A stretch of DNA of 64,000 nucleotides from the NCBI RefSeq assembly GCF_030035675.1, contig NC_084482.1, positions 229,034,943 to 229,098,942 on the forward strand, read 5' to 3'. This DNA comes from Rhineura floridana (lineage: Eukaryota; Chordata; Lepidosauria; Squamata; Rhineuridae). The stretch's first letter is position 1. Each line of letters begins with the position of its first letter. The translations under genes and the position numbers were made by a program. This document shows, in pieces, positions 45,690 to 56,976 of this stretch. Under the pieces are notes generated by a model, which saw only the letters and a program-made list of their open reading frames with translations, searched no databases and was not told the origin of the DNA.

Positions 45690-46592
45690 TCAGTTTAAAA
45701 GCTGCTCTGCCACCTTTTTAATTTTAAGTGCCAGCAGTCTGGTTCCATTCTGGTTCAAGTGGAGCCCGTCCGTTTTGTACAGGCTCGGCTTGTCCCAAAA
45801 CGTTCCCCAGTGCCTAACAAATCCAAACCCTTCCACCCGACACCATCGTCTCATCCACGCATTGAGACTGCGAAGCTGGGCCTGTCTGGCTGGTCCTGCG
45901 CGTGGAACCGGTAGCATTTCAGAGAAAGCCACCTTGGAGGTCCTGGCTTTCAGCATCCTACCTAGCAACCTAAATTTTGCTTCCAGGACCTCATGGCTGC
46001 ATTTCCCCATGTCGTTGGTGTCAACGTGCACCACGACCACTGACTCCTTCCCAGCACTGTCTACCAAACTATCTAAACGACGGGCGATATCCGCAACCTT
46101 CGCACCAGGCAGGCAAAACACCTTACGGTCTACACGCCCATCACACACCCCACTGTCTATGTTCCTAATGATCGAATCACCCACTACAAGGATCCCTCCA
46201 CCCCCTGCAGATATATCCTCGGCACGAGAGGATAGCTGCTCATCCCCCAAGGAATGGGTCCCTTCTAAGGGATCGTTTCCCTCTTCTTCAGCTGGATGCT
46301 CTCCTTCCCCAAGACCATCGTTGTCCATGATAGCAGGAGAGCTATCATTGTTGGAGTGGGACACAGCTATAACGTCCCTGAAGGCCTCCTCCACACACCT
46401 CTCTGCCTCTCTCAGCTTTTCCAGGTCCGCCACCTTGGCCTCAAGGAAATGAAGTCTTTCCCGGAAAGCCAGGAGCTCATTGCACCGAGAGCATACCCAC
46501 GACTTCTGTCCAACAGGCAGATAGTCGTACATGCTGCAGGCGGTGCAAAACACTGGAAAGCCCCCACACCCCTGCTGGCTTCTTACCTGCAT
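45690..46592 (-). CDS. CR1 ORF1 with zinc-binding N-terminus and SGNH-type esterase domain
   Basis: 300 codons, open. The N-terminus has CTACSMYDYLPVGQ and WVCSRCNELLAF, a paired-cysteine zinc-binding arrangement. A heptad-rich stretch (LHFLEAKVADLEKLREAE) suggests a coiled coil. Residues about 130-290 form the esterase-like domain known in CR1 ORF1: ILVVGDSIIRNID (block I GDS), VVVHVDTNDMGK (block III, normally GxND, here DTND) and TDGLHLNQNGTRLLA (block V DxxH). The product is thought to bind nucleic acid and act with ORF2 in retrotransposition. The altered block III glycine may impair catalysis. It lies directly downstream of the tandem 5' UTR. Confidence 0.85.
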   Translation of the reverse strand: MQVRSQQGCGGFPVFCTACSMYDYLPVGQKSWVCSRCNELLAFRERLHFLEAKVADLEKLREAERCVEEAFRDVIAVSHSNNDSSPAIMDNDGLGEGEHPAEEEGNDPLEGTHSLGDEQLSSRAEDISAGGGGILVVGDSIIRNIDSGVCDGRVDRKVFCLPGAKVADIARRLDSLVDSAGKESVVVVHVDTNDMGKCSHEVLEAKFRLLGRMLKARTSKVAFSEMLPVPRAGPARQAQLRSLNAWMRRWCRVEGFGFVRHWGTFWDKPSLYKTDGLHLNQNGTRLLALKIKKVAEQLLN

Positions 46593-46704
46593 AGTTTTGT
46601 TTAAGGTTTATTACGGCAATGGGTTGGAGACTGCGGTTTAGTTGAGGTCAGGGAACAGACGGGCAGAGTGGGGGGCCCTAGCCTCCTCGCCCTGCTGCCA
46701 AACT

Positions 46705-48132
46705 CGCTCTGCTGCTTAACTCGCCTTGACGCTTTGTCAGCTGGGGCTCCCTCTAGCTCGTGGAGCAGGCTCCCTCGCTAGGGTGCTCTGACTTTATATG
46801 TGTGGCTGGTTCCTCCCAGCTACTGCTGCCAGCCAATGATGTGTTACTTGAGGCTGATGGCTATCAGCTGGGCCTTAACTCTTTAGTATTCTCTCAGGCT
46901 TCCTTCCTGAGCGAGGGGCGGGGCTGTTTAAGCTTTTGGCTGCTTTTAATCTCAGCAAGGGGCTGCGCCTTCCAGGTAAGTCTTTTGTGTTTGTTGTTTT
47001 CCCACCTAGAACAGCCTGAGCTTTCTTTAACCTAGGGAAACAGAGCTTGTGGTTGTGTTTCAGGAAGGCTGAAGCTGCCCTTTTTAGCAAGGACTGAGCT
47101 GACTCTCTCCCTGTATGTATCGGTGGAGTTTCCTTTTCCCCCTTCTCTCTGACTGGAATTTAGCCTTGTTTACAGTGTCCCCTGAAGCTTTCCTGCTAGG
47201 GTGGTGTTGAAAACTAGCTTTCTATACGCTTCCTTCTCCTAGGATCTGTCTCCTAAGATATAGGTTCTTTCAGGATTTGGCTCCTAGCTCAGGGTGACCT
47301 TGGGCTGCCCTTATTAGTTATTTTTCTGAGCTGTTTTACTTCAATTTAAATAATGGAATAAATGGGAGCTACTTATCCTCTTTTCGCTCTGCTGCTTAAC
47401 TCGCCTTGATGCTTTGTCAGCTGGGGCCTTGACACTTTGTCAGCTGGGGCTCCCTCTAGCTCGTGGAGCAGGCTCCCTCGCTAGGGTGCTCTGACTTTAT
47501 ATGTGTGGCTGGTTCCTCCCAGCTACTGCTGCCAAACAGTGATGTGTTACTTGAGGCTGATGGCTATCAGCTGGGGCTTAACTCTTTAGTATTCTCTCAG
47601 GCTTCCTTCCTTCCTTCCTGAGCGAGGGGCGGGGCTGTTTAAGCTTTTGGCTGCTTTTAATCTCAGAAAGGGGCTGCGCCTTCCAGGCAAGTCTTTTGTG
47701 TTTGTTGTTTTCCCACCTAGAACAGCCTGACCTTTCTTTAACCTAGGGAAACAGAGCTTGTGGTTGTGTTTCAGGAAGGCTGAAGCTGCCCTTTTTAGCA
47801 AGGACTCAGCTGACTCTCTTCCTGTATGTATCGGTGGAGTTTCCTATTCCCCCTTCTCTCTGACTGGAATTTAGCCTTGTTTACAGTGTCCCCCGAAGCT
47901 TTCCTGCTAGGGTGGTGTTGAAAACTAGCTTTCTATAGGATTCCTTCTCCTAGGATCTGTCTCCTAAGATATAGGTTCTTTCAGGATTTGGCTCCTAGCT
48001 CAGGGTGACCTTGGGCTGCCCTTATTAGTTGTTGCTCTGAGCTGTTTTACTTCAATTAAATAATGGAATAAATGGGAGCTACTTACCCTCTTTTCGCTCT
48101 GCTGCTTAACTTGCCCTGACGCTTTGTCAGCT
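46705..48132 (-). repeat. Tandem 5' UTR monomers of CR1
   Basis: Two repeats of about 680 bp (46705-47384) and 710 bp (47385-48094), plus the first 38 bp of a third (48095-48132). All start CGCTCTGCTGCTTAACT...GCTTTGTCAGCT. Each contains GAGGGGCGGGGCTG (a GC-box-like motif at about 46914 and 47626). The layout resembles the promoter monomers of rodent L1s. The right border at 48132 is the 5' end of the element. Confidence 0.8.
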
Positions 48133-48139
48133 TTTTGAC

Positions 48140-48310
48140 CTTCAGCCACTTTGCTCTCTAAGGGTTACAAACGACCACAAAGCCAAAGGAAATAGCGCAA
48201 AGGAGGGACTTCCCCTTCCAGCCCCCTTCTCTAAGCGAGAAATACAAGCTGGAAGCACCTGAGGAGCCCCTCTGTGTGCGCAGCGATGTTGGTGAGTGGG
48301 GTTACTGTTT
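48140..48310 (+). pseudogene. Diverged copy of the ZNF promoter and first exon
   Basis: Aligns with 18535-18700 (CAGCCACTTTG...AAGGGTTA; GCTGGAAGC; GTGCGCAGCGATGTTGGTGA). The ATG used in unit A reads ATA here and the exon end has been replaced by CR1 sequence, so it is unlikely to code. It sits just 5' of unit C, as expected for that unit's own first exon. Confidence 0.6.
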
Positions 48311-48314
48311 TTGC

Positions 48315-48845
48315 GGTCAGCAACCAGAACTGAAAACAGCATTCCAAGTGGGATCACATCTTAGATGTGTATAATGGCGTTATGATATTGGCAGTTTTAT
48401 TTTCAGTCTGTGTCTTAAAGATCCCTCACATGGAATTCACCAATTTCCTAGCTATAACGTCAGTATCTTAACTGAAGCATCCGCTATGACCTCAAGGTCT
48501 CTCTCCTGTCAGTCACCACCAGTTAAGTTACGATTTTTTTTATTTTATTTATTATTTATTTTATTTAATTTATATACCGCCTTAAGCCCGAAGGCTCTCT
48601 GGGCGGTGTACATAAAAGATAAAACAAGCACAGTGTATAAGTACAATAAATACAATAAATCAAAACTCAAAAACAAACAAACAATAAAAGAACCAAACAA
48701 CGTCCAAAATACAAGATAATAGTGAAATACTGTTAAAATACACTTTAAAATGTATTTTCACTTCTGTGCATCACTTTACGCTTGCTTACATTTAATTGCA
48801 TTTGCTCTTTAATACCCAAGACTGCTTGAAGAGTTCCTTTTAGGC
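48315..48845 (-). mobile_element. Old CR1 fragment, unit C, with an L2 tail inserted
   Basis: The left part (to about 48535) and right part (from about 48755) match the CR1 fragment of A and B. Between them is an L2-type 3' end (ATATACCGCCTTAAGCCCGA; GGCTCTCTGGGCGGTGTACA) with an A/T-rich tail, private to unit C. Confidence 0.7.
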
Positions 48846-49380
48846 CAGGGTGGCAAAGAAAGCACTAAAAACACTTTAAAACATCATAAAAACAAACCTT
48901 AAAATACATTAAAACAAAACAGCATTAAAAACATTTTTAAAACCACCTTAAAAAGGGTTAAAAACATTATTAAAAAACATATACAATTCTGACACAGATG
49001 CAGACTGGGATTGGACTCAACTTAAAAGGCTTGTTGAAATAGGAGGTCTTCAAAAGGCGCCGAAAAGATAGCAGCGATGGCGCCTAATATTCAAGGGGAG
49101 GAAATTCCACAGGGCAGGTGCCGCCACACTAAAGGTCCGTTTCCTATATTGTGCAAAACGAACCTCTTGATAAGATGGTATCTGCAGGAGGCCCTCCCCT
49201 GCAGATTGCAGTGATAGACTGGGTATATAATGGGTAAGACGGACTTTCCGATATCCTGCTCCCGAGCTGTATAGGGCTTTGTACACCAAAACTAGAACCT
49301 TGAACGTGGCTCGGTAGCAAATGGGCAGCCAGATATCAACAGTAAAGTTGGTTACCTCACTTCTCACCCCAAATCCATTA
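48846..49380 (-). mobile_element. L2-clade LINE 3' end, unit C
   Basis: Counterpart of 20006-20600 and 31049-31640, without the (GATT)n tail. The C-terminal coding remnant (ICYRATFKVLVLVYKALYSS; FSVAAPALWNFLPLNIRRHR) is clear. Confidence 0.8.
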
Positions 49381-49915
49381 AATTTAGAAACAAGTTTAAA
49401 AGCACAGGTCCTAATCCTGATGATTGGCAGGAGGGCACTTCTTAAATCCCTCCATTGGGAGAACTATTCATTTATTCCTTCTTTCTCCTTCCTGATCTTT
49501 AAACACTTACTGACGCATGAAAGCATATTTCCTCATATCCCGTGATTGCTGTGTTCCACTCCATGTTTGGTAATTCTGTCTTTAATAATATTTCCCACTA
49601 CTTTTCACGGAACAGCTAATAGGCCTCTAATTTCCAAGATACCTTCTCTGTCCTTTTGGCTTTCAAATTGTAATACATTTGCCAGTCCATATGGTAGCAA
49701 GTCTTTGGGAGAAGGTACATATTTTTGTTAAAATGTCAGCAATGTCACATTTGGGTTGTTTTAAGACCTCTCCGGTAGATGCCATCTGGACTTGGCATGA
49801 TTTGTGAAAGATCCCGCTTTCCCCATCTATCTTCAGAGTGCGAGTGGAGGGCAGATGATGTCCACGCCTTGCCTGGGAGTGTAAATGAGGAAGGCAATGG
49901 TTTTCTTCTTCCAAG

Positions 49916-50034
49916 GACTGGTGACCTTTGAGGAAGTGCACTTCACCCAGGAGGAACGGGCTCAGCTGGATCCAGCCTAGAGAGCTCTGTACAAGGAGAT
50001 CATGCGGGAGATTCCTGAGATGGCGACCTGCTCT
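49916..50034 (+). pseudogene. KRAB exon, unit C
   Basis: Same reading as in A and B, including the premature TAG after QLDPA, the missing residues of VAVYF and the W-to-R change. Confidence 0.75.
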
Positions 50035-50613
50035 GTTAGAATTAGGAGAGGTTAAGGATAGCCTTCTTACTCCCTTCCTGGCACCCCTGCTTCGCAGACC
50101 TGACCCACTATGCATTTCAGATTATCGATAGAACTGCCATCATTTCCTGTACACTCTTTTCCCAGACAGGAAGACTCTGGGGGCCAATTTAGTGCTTATA
50201 ATTCTGGGATCCTAGGACAGCACTCCCTCCGCTTCCCAGCCAGAGCCCACTTTAACTTACTGCAAGGCCTACAACCAACACTCTCCCTCTGTTACTGCCA
50301 CCAGTCTGAAGAGTCAGCTTTTCCTTTGCACCTCAAAATCCCTTTACTCGGTAGTGGTGAACCCAAGTTTTAGCTAAAGCATGTACCTGATCCTAAGTCA
50401 CTACTTACCTCCAGGATATTGGTCCTCTCAGGCATAAAGCTGTTTGGCTGGTCCACTGCAGGCTTTTTCCTGATGGTGGATGAGGTACAAAGGCTGAATA
50501 TCACAGCCCCCCTTTTCAGGATATTTCCTCCCACATAAGTTTGTGGGGCACTGGGATCTCTTGGATCAATTAAAGCTGAACTCACATAGTGCAGGTGTGT
50601 GTGTGGGTTATCT

Positions 50614-52930
50614 GCCTTCAAGTCAATTACCACTTATGGCGACCCTATGAATCAGTGACCTCCAATAGATTCTGTCGTGAACCACCCTGTTCAAACCATG
50701 TAAGCTCAGGTCTGTAGCTTCCTTGATGGAATGAATCCTTTGGGGTGGGTTAGGTTTTAGTAATATTGTTGGGATTTTAAAGTTTTAATGTGAACTGTAT
50801 GTTGTTATGTTGTGCATCACCCAAAGTGGCTGGTTATCCAGCCAGATGGGCAACTAATAAATGTAATAAATAAATAAATAAAATCTCTTGTTTGGCCTTC
50901 CTCTTTTTCTACTCCCTTCTGTTTTCCCCAGCATTATTGTCTTCTCTAGTGAATCAGGTCTTCTGATGATGTGTCCAAAGTATGACAACCTCAGTTTAGC
51001 TTCTAATAGTAGTTTTGGTTTAATTTGTTCCAACACCAAATTATTTCTCTTTTTCGTGCTCCATAGTATCTGGAATGTTCTACTCCAACACCACATTTCA
51101 AATGAGTTCATCTTTCTTTTCACCGGCCAACTTTCAAATCCATACAGTGAGATGGGGATTAGCATGGTCTGAAAGATCTTGACTTTGGTGTTCGGTGATG
51201 CATCTTTGCATTTGAGGATCTTTTCTAGTTCTCTCATAGCTACCCTCCCCAGTCCAAGACTTCTTCTGATTTCTTTCTTCACTATTGTCTCCAGTTTGGT
51301 TAATGACTGTGCCAAGGTACTGATAATCCTTGACAAGTTCAATGTCCTCATTGTCAACTGTAAAGTTGCATAAATCTTCTCTTGTCATTACTTTAGTCTT
51401 CTTGACGTTGAGCTGTAGTCCTGCTTTTGTGCTTTCCTCTTTAACTTTCATCAGCATTCGTTTCAAATCATTACTGGTTTCTGCTAGTAGTGTGGTATTG
51501 TCTGCATATCTTAAATTATTGATATTTCTCCCTCCAATTTTCACACCTCCTTCATCTTGGTCCAATCTTGCTTTCTGTATGATATGTTCTGCATACAGAT
51601 TAAAGAAATAGGGTGATAAAATACACCCCTGTCTCAGACCCTTTCCGATGGGGAACCAATCGGTTTCCCCATATTCTGTCCTTACGGGAGCCTCTTGTCC
51701 AGAGTATAGGTTGTGTATCAGGACAATCAGATGCTGTGGCACCCCCATTTCTTTTAAAGCATTCCATAGTTTTTCATGATCTACACAGTCAAAGGCTTTG
51801 CTGTAGTCTATAAAGCACAGGGTGATTTTCTTCTGAAATTCCTTCCTCTGTTCCATTATCCAACGTATGTTTGTGATATGATCTCTGGTGCCTCTTCCCT
51901 TTCTAAATCCAGCTTGGACATCTGGCACTTCTAGCTCCATATACGGTAAAAGCCTTTACTTTACTTGCATGGCATATTAAGGCAATAGTTCAAAAATTAC
52001 TGCATTCCCTGAGATTCCCTTTGTTTAGAGTTGGGATGTATATTGAACACTTCCAGTCTGTGGCCCATTGTTTTCTCTTCCATACTGGTTGAAAAAGTTT
52101 TGTCAAAATTTGGACAGATTCAGTCTCAGTAGCTTGTAGCAATTCTATTGGTATGCCATCTGCTCCTGGTGATTGTTTCTTCCAAGTATTTTAACAGCAG
52201 CTTTCACCTCAGATTCTAAAATTTCTGTTCTTCATCATATGGTTCCTCCGTGAATGAATCTATCATTTTGGCATCTCTTTTATAGAGTTCTTCAGTGTAT
52301 TGCTTCCATCTTCCTTTTATTTCATCTCAGTCAGTCAGTGTGTTCCCATGTTGATTATTCAACATCCCTACTCTTGGCCTAAATTTCCCTTTAATTTCTT
52401 CCTGTACTTCTGCATCAAATCTCTCAGTTTCCTCTTCTTGTCTGTTTGCCGTTGGAGCATAGACTTAGATGATGGTTACATTGATAGGTTTCCCATGAAA
52501 TCTCATTGGTATCACTCACTCAGCCTTTGCATGATAGCTCCCAATTGCTTTTGCTACGTTACTTCTCACTATTAGAACAACCCCGTTTCTTCTTAATTTA
52601 TCATTTCCTACATAAAATATTTTGTAGTTGCCTGAAAATGTCCCATTCCCATCCATTTTAATTCACTCACGCCAATTATTGTAATGTCGATGCATTCCAT
52701 TTCCTGCTTGACAATTTCTAACTTTCCCTGGTTCATGCTTCTCACATTCCATGTTTCTATTATGTATGTCATACAACTCCAGACTCTCCTTCCACATCTG
52801 TGCGGCTTTGACCCAGCTGCATCATTAGTCAAGAGCTACTCGTACTTGTCCTTTGTTCTCCCCCAGTAGCTCACAGAGTGCCTTCTGACCTGGGGGTCTC
52901 ATCTTTCAGCACTATCTCATGTTGCAGGTA
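50614..52930 (-). mobile_element. BovB LINE, unit C
   Basis: Collinear with unit B: tail near 50614, short L2 tail insertion (50738-50882), RT frame 51940-51134 (VPDVQAGFRKGRGTRDHITN; FIDYSKAFDCVDH; RYADNTTLL) with a frame break before the C-terminus, RT entry, decayed endonuclease (IETWNVRSMNQGKLEIVKQE near 52.75 kb). Inactive. Confidence 0.9.
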
Positions 52931-53204
52931 ACAGGGGGCTAACATTTTGGGAGGGAGGGAGGAGGGAGGGAAGGGGTGCAAGCTGCCCTCTGGCAGTGGA
53001 AAGGGCCATGTTCCTGTCAGACAAGATCCATCCTAGGTTTGTCAGTTCCAGCTGTGCATAAGTACTGGGCTGTCCTTAAGTGGAGGAACAAGAGAGCAGA
53101 TTGTCTCTGTGTGTGTCTCCCAGAAATGTTTCAAAATACAAATCATAATATATTCACAGGATTTCTCCACAGCACTTTATCACCTTTCCTTTTCATTTCA
53201 TCAG

Positions 53205-54793
<1,589 letters not shown>

Positions 54794-55026
54794 TGTAGAA
54801 TGGCTACCTTCAGGCACATCAAAGGATCCGTTCAAAGGAAGAGATGTATAGATGCTTTGAATTTGGAAAAAGCTTTAAGCGGAGTTCAACTCTTTCTGTG
54901 CATCAATGGATCCATATGGGGAAGCCAGGCTACCAACAGGAATTTTATGGGGAGTTTCAGACCCCTGACAATCTTCTTCTCTTAGCTTAACCACAGACTG
55001 TTCCACTTCCCTTCACCTGCTATTTT

Positions 55027-56218
55027 GGTGGCGTGTCAGTTTTTGCTTTGCAGTGACAGAGAGGTTTTAGTTTTCCAGAGATGGGTGAGCACCCAAGGTG
55101 GATGCTGAGGCCAAGGTGGCTGCAGGAGCCAAAATGGCCTCTCAGTTGTCCAGTTTTTCCCCATCATATCCCCCCTCTGGCGGTTTCTAGCTGCCCAATT
55201 CTATATTCAATTAATGACATTTCAAGTCTTACTTTATCTACTTCCTCTAGATCCTCCACCTCTGTCTTTGTTTACCTCCATGTGCATCATTCGAACATCA
55301 GTTTTCGTGAAGGGGTTAGTAGTGTTTGTCACACAGCATCTAATATAACATAACACCAACTGGACTGTTACATATATGAGCACCAGCAAGAATAGTCCCA
55401 TTAGAACATATTTTAGCAGATTTTTTACTAGGCCTCCTAGTCATCCCCCTGGATTCTGTAGCCATCCCCACCAATCAAAATCGCTACTCCGGTCAAAATA
55501 AGCTACTGCTGCTATTTGCTCGGCATGCTCTATTATGGAGTTGGCATGGGATTCAATCTCTCCAGCTGAACAACATTCGCTCCCAACGATGGTGCAAGTC
55601 ATTCCATCCGTAGCGAGCAGAGTCCAGTGCCATCCTGTTTTGGAGAACCGTTTTCCTTCTTTAGGTTTGGGTTGCTGGTAGGGTCTTTATAGTCTTAGAG
55701 GCCACAGGAACAGCTTCTTTGATCTCATTTGCAAGAATTTCCACTACAGATTGAATCTCAATACTCCAGAACCCACGGCAGCCGTGCCAGCCAAGGGCAG
55801 GAAAGAGCCCATCGTTAATGGCCTGCTGTTTTCTATGTCCCATTGTGCAGAGTGGTGAGCAGGTTTTGATTTCTCTCTTTTTCTCTCTCATTGGGGAGGC
55901 TCTCTTGTTCCTGATTCTACCGAGTGGGAGTACCTGAGTGACCCTGACAGCTGGTATAAGCCAGGCAACATCGCAGGAGCCAATCAAATATTTTGGCAAT
56001 ACTTTATAGGCTTTATCTCCACAGACCCAATCATGTCGTACAAGAGCTTCCCATGGCTCTTTGTGGAAGGGGGAAAGACCATGTTTTCCATGGTTGAACT
56101 TACTACCTTTGGTAGTAGGGGCCAGCTATCCCCCGTCAAGGGACACCACCACCTCGATCATGAGGATTGCTAGTCCTGTTCCGAAAACAGGCTCCCCAGT
56201 TGTTCAGATATTTACAGA
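55027..56218 (-). mobile_element. Retroviral env fossil, unit C
   Basis: Broken antisense env fragment. The minus strand near 55.6 kb shows a transmembrane-subunit ectodomain with a CX6CC motif (CTIVGSECC), followed by a hydrophobic membrane-spanning stretch near 55.4 kb; surface-subunit-like sequence lies towards 56.1 kb. This pattern is that of gammaretrovirus-like envelopes. It has several breaks and is not functional. It ends where the plus-strand LTR at 56219 is inserted. It is older than the B/C duplication. Confidence 0.65.
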
Positions 56219-56976
56219 TGTTAGGAATATTTTATTGCTAGGCCCCAAAAGTTGTTCAGAGATGCTAAGTTGTAGTCAGAGCTAGTTCCGTCTCTTCCCA
56301 TGAGAAATAACACCCAGAGACGCCTCTCTGGCTATCACATCTTGGAAAGAAGATAAAATGTATCCCAGTTGGATTGTTGATATTTTCTCTTGTCTTGCTT
56401 CATTTTTCATAACCTGCGCATTGTAGCAACTCAGCACAAAGTGTTCCCAAACACATTGCTAGAATTGTATCCTCAGTTCTTACGTTATATTGCTGAGTAG
56501 ATAACTTTCACAAGCCTATCTTTATCTCTTAATGATGTCAATCTAACTCTCTTCCTCGCGTTCCTCAGTTCTTATCGGAGACAAGTTTTCTTTTGATTGA
56601 CAAGTGTATGAATTCCTTATCAATCCCTCGCTTTTTAAGAAATGTAACAAAGAAGATGTGCTTGCTTTATCTCTGTAACACTGTGTTCTCTTTTGTTATG
56701 ATTTTAATAATAGTATACTTTGTTTTACTTGTGACTCTATATAATGAGGCTTCACTTAATAAATGATGCTCTCTATCCTGGCAGACTGATGTCTGTCTAC
56801 TTAGAGACCCCTTCTTGATCAAGTTGTGTGTGTGTCTATTTTATGTTTTATGTTTGGTATCTGGCTGGACCACTGACAGGTGAATTCAATCACTAAAGCT
56901 TGCACTCTTATCCAGAGATGAGGAGTGTGTTAGCTTGCCCCTTCTAGGAAAGGGGGGCTTCAATTTGAACCCAAGA
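56219..56976 (+). mobile_element. Retroviral LTR, copy 1
   Basis: Starts TGTTAGGAATA and ends near GAACCCAAGA. It has a TATA-like CTATATAATGAG (about 56738) and AATAAA (about 56759), the U3-R-U5 order. It is followed by a primer-binding-like TGGCACCCAATGTGGAACCC. It is clearly diverged from the second copy at 62575, so the two are separate or old. Confidence 0.75.

Larger units (their letters stand above)
44891..48132 (-). mobile_element. CR1 LINE 5' half, antisense
   Basis: Read on the minus strand: a 5' UTR made of about two tandem 0.7-kb monomers (48132-46705), ORF1 (46592-45690), and the start of ORF2 up to the middle of the endonuclease, where it stops at GAGATGTAAG and abuts the 3' end of the sense CR1. 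The rest of this copy is absent. The ORF1-to-endonuclease part is also present in the sense copy, so these are two elements and not one inverted element. Confidence 0.9.

Noticed and set aside
46875-47801. Two 71-codon frames, one in each CR1 5' UTR monomer
   Set aside because: They are the same frame copied by the tandem repeat, with no domain and differing ends. There is no evidence of coding.
41606-48132. Twin-priming 5' inversion of a single CR1
   Set aside because: The inverted 5' part lies after the 3' tail, not before the 3' segment, and both parts contain the same ORF1-endonuclease region.
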